Shown in pieces: positions 10,653 through 22,326 of a stretch of DNA of 64,000 nucleotides. The notes below the pieces were generated by a model. The model was not told the origin of the DNA. It worked only from the letters and a program-made list of their open reading frames with translations, and searched no databases. Origin of the DNA: Sialis fuliginosa (Eukaryota > Arthropoda > Insecta > Megaloptera > Sialidae); assembly GCA_961205875.1 (NCBI GenBank), contig OY540820.1, positions 8,866,001 to 8,930,000 of the forward strand, in the 5' to 3' direction. Positions within the stretch are counted from its first letter, which is position 1, and each line of letters starts with the position of its first letter. A program made the position numbers and the translations under genes.

Positions 10653-11796
10653 CTTTAGACTAGAAAATACCATTTTATTACCTAGGCCTAGGGCTTACAA
10701 AATTCTTTATTTTTAATATTCTATTAATTTACATTTACTAATGCTACTAATGTAGATAGAACAACACTCTGTGACTTTTAACACGTACTGTATCGAAATT
10801 AAAAAAAAGTAAGACAAATTAAAATAAATTTCCTTCTGCCAGATAATAAAATAATCCCATATTTTTTTCAAACGCATTCATTAAAAACCAAACCCGATGT
10901 CGTCCACTGATTAACGAAAAACATGTATTTATGTAATCAGTAAATAAAACATTACGTAACACTCTGCCATCAATTACTACTACAACTTCCTGTACGGTAA
11001 ACGAACATCTTCTCATTACCGTAAAAGTGAAAGGGTTATAGTAATTTCAATCGAACTGATTTTTAGATACAAAAAATAAGACCGGCCCTAATTAGAGACA
11101 CGTCGAGAGCCAGAAGCTACTTGTGAAGTCGGCGCTTCTTGACTCCAAATAAAGAAATAAATAAATACCGCTGCAACGTCAAACAGGTCTGGCTTTCGGT
11201 GTCGAAAAAATAATGTCACGGAATCACTTCTATAGAAGTCAAAAGATATAAGATTCCTAACCGTTTAAAATATAAATTTGATTGAAAATTATTTATGAGA
11301 AGAAATCAATGATTACACAATACACAGCTACACAAAAAAATAAAAAAGTGCGGAGTAAAAAAAGCGACCAATATAGCATTACAGTATTGATCGAGTATAA
11401 TCGAAATCCAAATTTTTAGAATTTTTTGCTTACCAGTTGGACGTTCTAACAGTGAATATTCCATCAAAATCAGTTGAGTAGTTTTCGAATTTACCCAGAA
11501 CAAACAAAAAACTATCGAACTTGATTCCATGTATTGTTTTTAAAACGGTGCATAAATCTCCAAAGGCTTATAGTTCTTTATGTATTACAATTTATAGTTA
11601 AATTAATATTTTTAGAATTTTGAAAAAATCCATTTTTTTTGCACATTCTCAAAGTAGAATATTTCAAAAGTATTATCTGAAAATTTCAGACCTGCCCATA
11701 AACGATTCAGTTTAAGTTCCAAAATAATTTTTTATCTGCATGTAAATCGTACTCAAAACTTTAAACGCGTTTTTCTCGAAACCATGTTTTTGAAGT
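10653..11796. other. Stretch without recognisable genes
   Basis: The only recognised piece is a fragment of the 'atcaaaatcagttgagta' dispersed repeat near 11445-11515. Frames of 65 aa (10819-11016, minus) and 74 aa (11306-11530, minus) show no family resemblance. Confidence 0.35.
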
Positions 11797-12098
11797 CGGT
11801 GATCACTGTAACTTGAGAACTGCTTTGCCGATCGGTTTGAAATTTTTCTCACTTATTCTTTATATAATTGTCCTCCGGATGGACGAAGAATTTTTTTTGG
11901 ACGTTTTTTTTTTATAGCCGAAAATGCGAGTGAAATTTTAGTCGAATAAAGAACTTTGACTTTCAGCATCCGCCATTTTGTGAAAATTCAAAATTTTTCA
12001 AATCCCTTCGTCCATCCGGAGCATTATGTCATTAGCTAATGATCCCTTTTGTTTTTATTTTATTTTAGATGATCTAGTGACGAGCAGCAGTGATCACG
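11797..12098. repeat. Nested inverted repeat (hairpin-forming)
   Basis: CTCCGGATGGACGAAG (11873-11888) has a perfect 16-bp inverted partner at 12006-12021. Outside it, 'ggtgatcactg' near 11797 pairs with 'cagtgatcac' near 12087. The arrangement could be the remains of an element with sub-terminal repeats, or an RNA hairpin. No duplication was identified. Confidence 0.55.
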
Positions 12099-12198
12099 GC
12101 AAACACTTTTTTTAGACCCCTCTCAAATTTGCTGTATCCCACTTATTTTTTAATATTTTGCCATAAAAAAATATATATTTTCTGTAAATACATATCTT

Positions 12199-12519
12199 TC
12201 ATGTGGAAAAACATTTGTAATTAATTATTTTAATGCGTGGCAAAAAAAAATCTTCAAAAAGAGCTTTTTTTGGAAGTCCCAACTGGGTCTGCCCCCTTAA
12301 AAATATATCTCTAATTAACTGTTTAGCCCGTGCTGAACAAGTAAGAAAACTTTTTTTCCGACAGAAAAACACCCGGGCTGTGCGTGAGTGGTCCGCATTA
12401 AACTGAAGAAACGTTTGTCCGTGCACAGAATGCAGAACAATCAATCGGTGTATAGGTTTCTGTAACGACGACGGTGCCCATAAATAACCCCATAGCGATC
12501 GGCTGTCACTCGTCATCAT
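12199..12519 (-). CDS. Unrecognised 106-codon open frame, doubtful
   Basis: This minus-strand frame is richer in GC than its surroundings, with sensible-looking composition in its middle (GQTFLQFNADHSRTARVFF). I do not recognise a family. It lies between the hairpin at 11797-12098 and repeated DNA and has no visible splice context. It may be a remnant of an older transposon frame. It could equally be chance. Confidence 0.15.
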   Translation of the reverse strand: MMTSDSRSLWGYLWAPSSLQKPIHRLIVLHSVHGQTFLQFNADHSRTARVFFCRKKSFLTCSARAKQLIRDIFLRGQTQLGLPKKALFEDFFLPRIKIINYKCFST

Positions 12520-12709
12520 TAAAAGCGTTCATTGAAGTCTCCTCTGGCCATGCCAATACATGCCACTACTTTTTGTTTTAGTACTGCGCAGGCAGTTACC
12601 AAATTTTCTATATTTAGAGACCCGACAATTTTTTTAAAATTGCATTTAACAAAAATTTTTTTTGGATTATATTTTAGTCGTTTAGAAGTCGAATGCCCGA
12701 TTTTATAAA

Positions 12710-12797
12710 CAATAGTTATCTATATACAGTTTATATTTAAGTCGTCAGTTAAGGGCTGATACCAAACATTGAGAGAAGTTATAGATAACTATTGTAA
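12710..12797. mobile_element. Small palindromic element, about 88 bp
   Basis: The 16-bp ends acaatagttatctata and tatagataactattgt are perfect inverted copies enclosing about 56 bp. A second copy of the right-hand part lies at 13310-13372. It may be a tiny MITE or a fold-back. No target duplication can be read. Confidence 0.5.
12728..12797 (+). repeat. Direct repeat flanking a duplicated block, left copy
   Basis: The stretch 'agtttatatttaagtcgtcag...gataactattgt' recurs at 13310-13372 with a 6-bp insertion and two visible substitutions. The two copies bracket the duplicated block 12795-13298. Confidence 0.85.
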
Positions 12798-13298
12798 ATA
12801 TTAATAATAATAAAAAGAAACAGCAATTATAAATTTCTATGGGCCTTACTTGTGACATATAATTATCCCCCCTTTCAATCAAAACCTAACCGTTTTACAT
12901 ACGTAAAAAAAGTCAGAAATGTAAAAGCAAAAATTAAAATTGCAAATAAGGTAGTGGCACCAGTCTTGGAGCAAGGATTCCAGTGTTGATATTTGATTAC
13001 TACTATTTCTGAATATTAATCTATATACATTTAACTGTCTTATAGCGTAATTTGATTACAATCGGCCAATAGGTGTCAAAATGGTGGACATTTAAACTAA
13101 TTATTAGTATAATTTTGACGATATAAATATAAATTTGACGATTTTATCTTTTATATCTTTTGTGTCGTAGTACTTATCATTTTGTAATCATTAGCAAGTG
13201 TCTATCACTGCGTGCTCATTACTGATTTTACTTTATCCATTACTGGAGAAAAAACATAAACAAAATAAAAGGCTATAATTTAAAAAACAAACTATATT
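12795..13298 (+). repeat. Duplicated block, copy 2
   Basis: It matches 8680-9221, including unique-looking flank and most of an AGGTACTG element (12949-13298, subtype 'ttggagcaaggattcc'). It starts and stops abruptly between the two direct repeats 12728-12797 and 13310-13372. The element inside is cut at 'aaacaaactatatt', exactly where the block ends. Confidence 0.85.
12949..13298 (+). mobile_element. AGGTACTG-family MITE, right end lost
   Basis: The left TIR AGGTAGTGGCACCAGT follows TA (12947-12948). It lies within the duplicated block and is truncated with it. A short local reshuffle near 13114-13146 ('gacgatataaatataaatttgacgattt') replaces the usual 'aattatataatatcatag' stretch. Confidence 0.8.
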
Positions 13299-13309
13299 AG
13301 TTTATATTT

Positions 13310-13372
13310 ATATTTAAGTCGTCAGTTAAGGGCTGATACCGAACATTGAGAGAAGCTATAGATAACTATTGT
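13310..13372 (+). repeat. Direct repeat flanking a duplicated block, right copy
   Basis: The partner of 12728-12797. It has 'tttatatttatattt' where the left copy has 'tttatattt', plus a c/t and a g/a difference. Confidence 0.85.
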
Positions 13373-13663
13373 TAGTGATGCTGTTCATTAACAGATTTTT
13401 TTAAATTAGGTACATAAACTGGGTATCCCAGATAAATTTTCGTTTATGGGGATCTCACTAGAGATACAGATTTGGTTAAATGAGATAAATTATTTGTAAG
13501 GAATTGGTCAATTTAAAAAAAATCCACGTGATTTAGACATAAAATTTAACTTTTCTTATATTCGCAATATTTTTAAAAATAATTTTTTATTTTTTTTTGT
13601 TTTCATAACTTTAGTTTTTCATATAGACCACAAAGTTAAAGCTTTTAATTAGTACTTTCACTG

Positions 13664-14033
13664 AAAATTATAACGAACACTGGCAACATTTTTTTAGATT
13701 GAAAAGTTAGCTCACATTTTTTTTCACATAACCTATTGAGTATGTATTGCAACAAAAAATGTTAAATGACCTTTAGATTTAAACACTTCAGTCACAATAT
13801 ATTTGTTTTTCAGTGATGTTATCAGAGCCTCCCCACCCCCCTCCAATTTGTAAACCTTCGATGCAAAAAATCTATTAAAAAAACCAGAATGTAGCTTTTA
13901 GTTACTACTTTCAATGAAAATTATAACGAACAATGTAGCCAGAATAGTTTATAAATTAAATTGAAATAACACTTTTTTATAAATCGTAATGACTACAGAA
14001 TCCTATCATGTGCGTGCCCAACACGGCCGTTTT
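13664..14033 (-). repeat. 'gtgcgtgttgggcacgcac' dispersed repeat
   Basis: A reverse copy of the repeat at 17417-17873, ending in the hairpin-like 'gtgcgtgcccaacac'. It contains the block 'ctttcartgaaaattataacgaaca' twice (about 13664 and 13911). Other copies lie at about 34340-34740 and 34985-35036. The motif is familiar from insect intergenic DNA. The class is uncertain. Confidence 0.65.
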
Positions 14034-15112
14034 ATTTATGTTTAAATTCATAACATATTTTTGATATTAGGTCCTTGATACAATTCACAATTTAAATTCT
14101 TTAAATCAATAAAAAAGCACTTCAAAATAATCCACCACAAACATTGAATGAAATCAATGTAAATACTCTTGTAGGAAATGAAAAATAAACAAATTATAAA
14201 TTCAATATATTTCACATAAAATAGCTACACAAAACATCGTTTCAAACAGGGGGTTGCGTTTTGTAAACGTTTGACAATAATTGATTAATCTTTTGAACGC
14301 ATGCAAACAGTTCATCAATTATTATTTGTAAACATACACACTACAAGGTGAATTTATGGTAATGATATTTTAATTCACATGCATATATTATTATAACGTC
14401 GATAATAGGGTTTTAATTCAAATCACGCGGTACCAGTGCCGCATCTGTAAAGGGGACACATGCGGGTAAGAATACCAATGGGGGTTAAAGGTTAAACGAG
14501 AAATAAAATTAAACATATTTTTTTCAATTTTTTTTAGGTTAAAAAAAATAGCAATTCACCCGCGGATTGCATCCTTTTTTGTAACTATTTCGAAAGCGAA
14601 TTCGTAGCTGATCGTCTAACAATAAAAAAATGTTTTTTACGTTAATAAAATATTTAATTTATCATACTATCTCATTAATTTGCCGATTTATATAATAGGT
14701 TTATGAAATTGGCATGCATGTGTACTATGTGGGCTATAATATATAATATATAAAATATATGTATGTATAGAATATAATAATACATTTTTTTTAATAGTTC
14801 TTGCATAATAGAAGTCAAATTAGCTCAACAAAAACTATTGAATTTCACTGTTTTTATTGATTCATTTTATTTCTTTTATAAAAGAAAGCTTTTACATTAT
14901 TTTTTAATTTTTAAAATAAAAGATAAAATAACAAAACATAAATATTACATAAAAATAAAAAAATGTCAGATTTATCAATCAAAAATTAAATCCTGAAAAT
15001 AATATTTATTAATAAAATTAATAAATTAATAGTTTAAATATCGTCTCGTATTTTCGTGAAAATTTAGATTTATTCTCTTCTCGTAAAAAACCAGTCTCGA
15101 TTTCGTTTTAGG
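14034..15112. other. AT-rich DNA without recognisable genes
   Basis: Long stretches of A and T, with a run of 'tataat' near 14735-14780. No repeat ends or coding signal were noticed. Confidence 0.4.
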
Positions 15113-15476
15113 GTCGTTTCAAAATTCGTTGCATATAAACCTAACCTTACTTGTCTCAGAAGATTTTAGTTAGTTACATTCAAACTTAGATAATATTTTG
15201 GAATGAATAAACAAAGCACCGTAGTATTAAACATCTTTTATAAAAAGAAATAAATCCCACTTAAAATTACTTTTTTAAAGTAACTATAGTGGTCAATAAA
15301 GGTAACAAAGTTGTCTTCTATATAAAGAAAATTGGAAAATTTTAAGTGGGGTTTATTTCTTTTTATAAAAGATGTTTAATAATACGGTGCTTTGTTTATT
15401 GATTCCAAAATATTATCTAATTGTAAGTTTGAATGTTACTAACAATAAGTTTATCTGCAACAAATTTTGAAATGAC
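15113..15476. mobile_element. Long palindrome (fold-back element), about 364 bp
   Basis: The left arm from 'gtcgtttcaaaattcgttgca' to about 15268 pairs with a right arm from about 15333 to 'tgcaacaaattttgaaatgac' at 15476. It includes long near-perfect runs such as 'aaacatcttttataaaaagaaataaa'. The loop is about 65 bp. The target duplication is unclear. A transcript from it would form a strong hairpin. Confidence 0.8.
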
Positions 15477-16955
15477 TCTTTAGTCTTATGTGGAACCTTA
15501 ATATTTAACATATTTTTTTATTTCTTTGACTTATTCTATAATACATACTTAATTGTAATGTTAATTGTTCATTTTATTAAATGAAAGAGAGAGGAAATCT
15601 AAAAATGTTACTACACTGCACGGTTTGTACAATCTTTTAAAAATTTATATATAAATGAAGCAATCAGCTTGCTAATAAACCTTTACTGCTTTCATGTTTG
15701 TAATAGAAAAATAATCTAATTAATTATTACAAGGTTTTATTCCCGTTTTAGATTGAAATTGGTGCTCTGATGAATATATGAATACGTTAGTAAGTTTTAA
15801 AGTGAATGCAGCAAGTATGCAGGTGATAATTCTTCATTAAAGTCAACATAAAACACTTATTGTAATTTTGTAATAAATTTAAAACTTGATATTGTCACTG
15901 ATATATTTATAGATTTATTTTTTAAATATTATTAGTTGAGTAGGTGTTTTTTTATAGGATTTTAATTGATTTTTATAAGTAAATAATAGACCGAAAATAA
16001 TATAATAGGCATTCTTTTAGTTGTTCAATAAAAAATGACAAATATTTATATTAATTAGACAAAAAAATATAAAATATATCACGACTGTTTCCAGGATGAG
16101 TTATAATTTTTCATATAATTTTTGTTCCATGTTCTGAAAGATATGGAAGTATTGTAATACCAACGAAAAATCGTGTCCGAGATAAGAGCAAATTCTGATT
16201 GTACTACCTTTAAAACGTAAAGAAAAGTTAATTTCCGCATGGCGGCTGTGCGTGTGTCTGTGGGGATGTAGAATTTTCTTTCGTTCACGATAACTACTAT
16301 AAAAATGTATTGATCTGAATTATTTTTGGGGAAAATGTTTGTCTCAGTGAGTACTCCAGACCTATTGATTTTGGTGCTAATCGGATTAGGGGTTTTAGAA
16401 ATATTCGAAATTTTGTAACTATTTTTGTCTAAAAAGCGAACGTTGCGAGTATTATCTCACTAATTTTGAGTACATTTGTAGTTCAATTGAACCTTAGGGA
16501 CATTTATTATTTTACGTGCCTAGACAGCTATTGAAGGGGGTAAAACCACCCTCAAAATTTGAATTTTAAATACAAATACATCGTATCACCGCCGATTGGC
16601 TAAAAATGGTGACGCTGTCGAAACTCTTACTATGAGTGTTTTTAACTTACATATATTAAGAGTTTTACATCATTTTACAGATTTATAGACATGCGTTTTA
16701 TTATTTTATCTACATATAACTCTATTAACATTACATGAATCATACTGCCCCCTTCCCTTCCCCCGTCTGTGAAAATGTGCATACGTTGAATATATATTTT
16801 TTTATATTTATTTTTATACAATCTGCATATAAATGCGCGTCCTTAATGGACGGGAAAATATATCTTTAATAGTTTACAAAATGTAAAGAAGAGTGCATAT
16901 TTCAGTCAAACTGCATAGAATGCTTTTAACAACGTACAAAATTATCTACTCGAGA
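15477..16955. other. Stretch without recognisable genes
   Basis: The 69-aa minus frame at 16079-16288 and the more GC-balanced part 16340-16640 show no family resemblance. No TIR or duplication was noticed. Confidence 0.35.
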
Positions 16956-17079
16956 CAGTGGTGTAGTACAATTCAATGCATGAAAAGTATTCTCCTTGAT
17001 TATTAACAAAATCTAAATTATATTAAAACTATAAATGTGCTTCTCTAATATTCAAATAATTTTAAAAAATTGTCTCAGA

Positions 17080-17250
17080 TTTCAAAATGTCCAATTGATC
17101 TTTCGTTTCCGATAAAAAAAAAAAAATTTTCGTCTCGTGTCTGCCTGTCTGTGTTTGCCTAAAATATGAAAATGTGAAAATTATTTTTTTGTAGAGTATT
17201 ATATTTTCTATAAAAAGGTTGTTACAATTGTGTATTAAAATATTCATTTA
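17080..17250 (+). repeat. Degraded copy of the 'gcttcctcgcaata' repeat
   Basis: 'tttcaaaatgtccaattgatcttt' followed by a short TGTC run and 'tttttgtagagtattatattttcta' matches the layout of the repeat at 44622-45020, with the central core missing. Confidence 0.55.
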
Positions 17251-17416
17251 AAAAGATTTATATATCTGTATTTACCAACTCGGGAGATATATATTTTTTA
17301 ATATTTCTGTTCCTTTAAAAATTTGTATTAACTATTATTTATCATATTAAAATAAGACAACTTATGCCTACAATTTCAAAAAAGAAGTACTTCCATATCA
17401 AACAGAAAATAAAATG

Positions 17417-17873
17417 GCCAAGTGCGTGTTGGGCACGCACATAATAGGTTTCCGTAGTCATTACGATTTATAAACAAGAGTTATTTCAATTTTTTTTATA
17501 AACTAGTCTAGCTACAGTGTTCGTTATAATTTTCATTGAAAGTATTCTGGATTTTTTAAATAGAGTTTTTGCATCGATAGTTTAGAAAGTAGAAGGGGTG
17601 TGGGGACGCTCTGAGTCTGATAATGACATTTAAATGCAAATATATCGTGATTGAAGAGTTAAAAACAAAAGGTCATTTAGCATTTTTTGTTGCTTTTTAG
17701 GAGACCTATCTACAGACACCATAGTTAATGGATTAAGTAAAAAATTTTTTTAATATAATTTTCAGTCTTTTTTTCAAAAATCTTATCATTTCTGTTTTTC
17801 TAAAAATTTTGAGGACAGATGGACGGACATGGCGAAACTATAAGGTTTCCTAGTTTTCTACGGAAACCTAAAA
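17417..17873 (+). repeat. 'gtgcgtgttgggcacgcac' dispersed repeat, longest copy
   Basis: It starts with a hairpin-like head (gtgcgtgttgggcacgcac) and ends near 'ggtttcctagttttctacgg'. The end segment matters because it is the empty-site version of the insertion at 34743-34982. The 'acggaaacctaaaaac' tail resembles widespread insect repeats. No open frame is present. Confidence 0.7.
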
Positions 17874-18360
17874 ACGAGAAACATTTAACAGTTTTCTGAC
17901 TAATAAAAATTATTAAAGCAGTAGAATTAATTTAAACTTTATTCGTTAGTTTTTTGAGGGTTATTTTTATTATTAATACATTATTATCTACGATATCTAC
18001 GCCACTGGTTGGGGTTGTTGGAATGAATTTTGTTTATGTTAAGTTGGTGTCTTTTTGACCGGATATTGCACGCGTTATTTAATATTGCACATTCTGTCAT
18101 TGCGCATTCGAATGTTATTTGTGCTAAGTGTTTATATATTTTTGCATGTTATTTTAGAATACCTACTTTGTTATTTCACTATTTTGCAAATATTCTTAAA
18201 TTTCTTTGTATTGTAGATATTATGTTTTTTATTAGCATACAAATAGTGTTAATAATTCTTTTGTTTCTCCAAAGTACTTTATATTAAAATTAACAAATTG
18301 ACATTGTAATTTAATCACTTTGACAGCTGAACAACTTAAGAGGTATTAATTATATATATT

Positions 18361-18575
18361 TTGTTTTCAATAACTACCTTTTAAATTTAAATAGAACAAA
18401 AATTATTTTTACTTTTTATTCTAATTCGTTTTTGTTAGGTAGGTAATTTAAGTGTTGTTTGGTTCTTATTACAATAATAACTAATCGTGTTTGTATTTAA
18501 TTCAACTATATTTTTAAAAAATCCTAAACAATAATTCCGTAGTCAACGCGAGCAAAGCCGCGCGGGCACATCTAG
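18361..18575 (+). mobile_element. Helitron-like 3' end fragment
   Basis: Matches the last part of the 891-1779 element, including 'aatcctaaacaataattccgtagt' and the stem cgcgagcaaagccgcg. It ends CTAG (18572-18575) followed by T, which independently supports the 3' boundary. Confidence 0.65.
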
Positions 18576-19132
18576 TTTAAAATATAATGCAATCAATTAG
18601 CTATACAACACTATATCCTGTTAGGGATTACATATGGATGAAGGATTTACCCTGCGACGATAAAAACAGGTGATATTTATGAGATTCAGAACGTATTGAC
18701 GTAGAACTACGTCTTCCCCTTAAATTTTGAAAGAATGTCGACGTTAAAATATACAATCAACACCACACCTACCTATCTATGATATATAATATGAATAGTA
18801 AATACATATCCATATTTTTTTATATTCCCCTCGAGGTTCTAGTAAAGCGAATCCCATTGTGCTATATCAGCATTGCTAACCACTAGACGGTATGAAGATT
18901 GCACTGTAGATTCCACACGTAACAATTTTTCTAATGTAACTCACATATATCTGCGTCAAGCAAGCGTAGACTATTACCATTATTGTTATTATATAACACA
19001 AAGCACACTAGATGTATATAATTAAATATATTACGTGGATATCATACGTGCTGCATTGTTTATTGACAGATGCCCCGGAGACTAGATCTTCTTTGAGCCG
19101 TCCGCTTTGCGTTTACCCTCTTCTCTGAACTT
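18576..19132. other. Stretch without recognisable genes
   Basis: Mixed-composition intergenic DNA. No open frame, repeat end or RNA gene was recognised. Confidence 0.35.
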
Positions 19133-19883
19133 CAGTGGTGTACCGTATGATTTTATTACCTACACTACTTAAAATTATGTTTATGATAAGGTACTGGCAC
19201 CAGTCTTGGATATGACCCCAATAATAGCTATTTTTTAATTAAATGTACTGAATTAGAAATATTTGCTGATATTTGATTACTACTATTTCTGAATATTAAT
19301 CTATATACATTTAGCTGTCTTACAGCGTGATTTAATGACAATCGGCCAATAGGTGTCAAAATGGTGGACATTTAAACTAATTATTAGTATAATTTATTTA
19401 TTAATTATTATATTATCATAACAACTGCTTGACGATTGCTTTGACGATTATTTCTTTTATATCTTTTGTGTCGTAGTACTTATCATTTTAGCAAGTGTTC
19501 ATCACTACGTGCTCATTACTGGTTTTACTTTATTCATTACTGGAGAAAATACATAAACAAAATAAAAGGTTATAATTTAAAAAACAAACTATAATTGCGG
19601 ACTTTGGTAATTAAATTGATTAAATAAAGAGTTACTTGTTTTATTAGTAACATGAGTTCATGAAAATTACAAAAAAGAAGCCCGTCAATCACAAAAACAG
19701 TAAAACAGAATTTAGTTTCTTTTTTCTCTAGACCCACCCCCTAAATGGTAGGTGGGATTTGTTCTCTAGTTTTGATTCTACACATACTATATGGAAATTT
19801 TCAGTTTTTTTAGTCTAAGCACGATGTGTAACATCAATCAATTTAATTTTGAACCCTATGGCACTATTGTTGTTGCGCCACTG
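19133..19883. mobile_element. Possible CAGTGGYGYA-ended element carrying an AGGTACTG copy
   Basis: Starts CAGTGGTGTACCG and ends GTTGCGCCACTG. The 8-bp flanks agree at only five positions, so the element is provisional. Most of its length is the AGGTACTG insertion 19189-19704. Confidence 0.35.
19189..19704 (+). mobile_element. AGGTACTG-family MITE, right TIR lost
   Basis: The left TIR AGGTACTGGCACCAGT follows TA (19187-19188). It is of the 'ttggatatgacccc' subtype. Similarity runs to 'cccgtcaatcacaaaaacagtaaa' and stops about 40 bp short of the right TIR. Confidence 0.8.
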
Positions 19884-19899
19884 CTAATGTTTCTCTGTT

Positions 19900-20790
19900 A
19901 AACGTGACTGTTGTTGTATTTTCAATTTGTCAGTTTCGTGTCTCGTTGTGGACTGGTTTTTTCTGTACTATAATTTGTAGGTTCGGAAATAGATTAGAAT
20001 AATATTTTTTTTTTATACTGGACCGGTACATTTTTTTAGAACGTTAATTTTTAGTCATATTCTATAGACTTTAAAATACAATTAATCTTGTTGCCGGCTC
20101 TATTAAGAACCAAAAAAAATGCATACCTAAAATCATGAAAAACTACCTTTTGTTTAAGATCTTTATATAAGTTAAAAAAAATGTCTGGTCCTTTTAAACT
20201 AGGATAGTTTGTATATAATATATTTCATTTGACATTGTATTGTATTAAAAAACACTTTATATAATCTATTTTAGTCTATTGACAAAAACATTTGTTTACT
20301 GCTCTTAATACGTGTTTAAAACGGAATATTATCTATTTACATTACAAAATAAACACTGTATTATCGACAGGACAGTCGCAAAGGTTCTAATCTCTAATAG
20401 ATGTAATATTAACTTTAATTTATTCATAGAAAATAATAAAAGGTGTTGAAACATAAAATTTATTGAACAATAAATTTTTTATAACTATTAAAAATAAACG
20501 AACCTTCTTTACTTCATTAAATTTAATGTGCATTGAAAAATAAATATATAAATAATATATTAAAAATTACAGTTCCCTAGGGTATTTTATAAAAATTTTA
20601 ATATCGCCCTGCATATGTCTAAGTAAATTAGATTTAAGTTATTCAAATTCACTGATTATCGAGGTAATAAAATATTAATGCCTTTATGTTTTAATCCCTA
20701 CAGTCAAATTCATTTATTACATTGACTGAATAACAAAAATATATAGGAAGGTATTAAAATTGGTACACAGGAAAAAATGTTAAATTTTGT
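19900..20790. other. Stretch without recognisable genes
   Basis: AT-rich intergenic DNA with no open frame above about 60 codons and no recognised repeat. Confidence 0.35.
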
Positions 20791-20794
20791 ATGT

Positions 20795-21207
20795 CCCTTG
20801 AATCAATATCACATGAACCACTGAACTGATTTTAATAAAACTTGGTTTGATAGTTACGTCTGGCTACTAGATGGCCCTACATAAAAATTGTTTGGAGGTG
20901 GTGGGGTAGTTCCTAAAATTGTTTTTCTTTTATTAAAATATCTCAAAAACAACGCATACTACGTATAAATTTTATTGAATATTTATTGCAAAGAATTCAA
21001 TTTTCTGCAGAAAAAGTTAGTTACGGCTGTTGTCTTTTGATCGTCAATTGTTTATTTTTATTTGTACCTTTTGCTTTGATTCGTTTTTATTAGGTAATTA
21101 AGTTGTTGATTAGTTATTATTACAATAATAACTAATCATATTTGTACTTAATTCAACAACATTTTTCAAAAATCCTAAACAATAATTCCGTAGTCCATGC
21201 GAGCAAA
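20795..21207 (+). repeat. Composite: dispersed-repeat core plus Helitron-like 3' fragment
   Basis: 20795-20990 holds the 'ccactgaactgattttaataaaacttgg' core of the TGTC-type repeats. About 21060-21207 matches the 3' portion of the Helitron-like element up to 'gtagtccatgcgagcaaac', where it breaks off before the CTAG end. Confidence 0.55.
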
Positions 21208-21643
21208 CTTTGATTCAATTTTTATCAATTTTGTTTCTTACATAAGCAGGGCAGTATGATAGTACCTACTTATTTTTTTCAGTGTACCTACAACCATGAT
21301 GCAACAATAATTGATCAATAAATCTATTTAAATGCATTTAGCAATTACAATAAATACAGATAATTGATGAGGAACAAAACAAACAACTATTTGTCGTTTA
21401 TTAAGCGCACAACTCGTGCTCACGATGACAAATTTCACCATAAAATATTTTTAATTAACAAATTTGAATTTGTCTATGTCCGTTATACATTGCAGATACC
21501 TAATTATAAATACAAGATAGCCATTAATTTAACAAATGCTATCAGATGATGCAATCATGATATAAATCAATACACATGCAATTTTCCTGTACAATAAAAC
21601 GTAATGTATGTGCATTTATTAATCTTGAAAATATCCTTTAAAC

Positions 21644-22326
21644 CATAGGTTCCCAAACGTATTTGACCCACTACCCCCTTTTCAGGTATACAAAATCACA
21701 AGGCTCCCCTGATAATTTACATTTTGAGTAGTGAACATTTTTTTATATATTATAATATAAAATTGTCGTACGTTTTTTTACTAATTATTATAAAAGGAGG
21801 CGAATAAATAAATTCAAAAGCTGTGTAAAAAAAACATGTTTATATTAAGGTAGGTAAAATAAAGTTAATATACACACATGATTTCCTTTTTCGCTGTTTG
21901 TTTATTTCCCCTCGCATCGTTCAACAGCATAGCAACGTAACCGAGCAGCAAAAATAAATAGTTTTGGGTTTCTGTCAAACGTAAAGAATGCGGTATAGAG
22001 ATTTCAATTTACATTCAATAGTAATGTTTTTATTTGGAAATTTTTGTTGTAAAAGCTTTTGCGCTTAGTAATAGAAAATGAACTAAGTTTCTAATTTTTA
22101 ATTTATTCATTTTTAATTATAGGTTAGGTTAGATACTGTGCCATAGATGTGCACAAAAAGAATCATGTGTGAAACAAATTAGAAAGGATTTTATAAAATT
22201 TAATAATATTAATAAGGCCCCCTTTTGTCCTTCCGGGGCTCCCCAAGTACACCCATAGCCAGCAGGGCTCACTTTGGTCTCCCAATACCGCCAAGGGAGC
22301 CGAGGACTGCAGTTTGGGAACCAGTG
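21644..22326. mobile_element. hAT-like non-autonomous element
   Basis: The ends CATAGGTTCCCAAAC and GTTTGGGAACCAGTG form a 15-bp imperfect TIR. Flanks ctttaaac (21636-21643) and ctttaaat (22327-22334) match at 7 of 8 positions, the hAT duplication length. The interior has no transposase. The right sub-terminal part (22215-22315) is markedly GC-rich ('gggctccccaagtac'), unlike the AT-rich middle. The 71-aa minus frame there is a by-product. Confidence 0.85.

Larger units (their letters stand above)
16956..18007. mobile_element. Possible CAGTGGYGTA-ended element
   Basis: Starts CAGTGGTGTAGTA and ends TACGCCACTG. The flanks do not match over 8 bp, so pairing of these ends is tentative. Inside lie a degraded TGTC-type repeat (about 17080-17250) and the 17417-17873 repeat. 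Confidence 0.3.
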
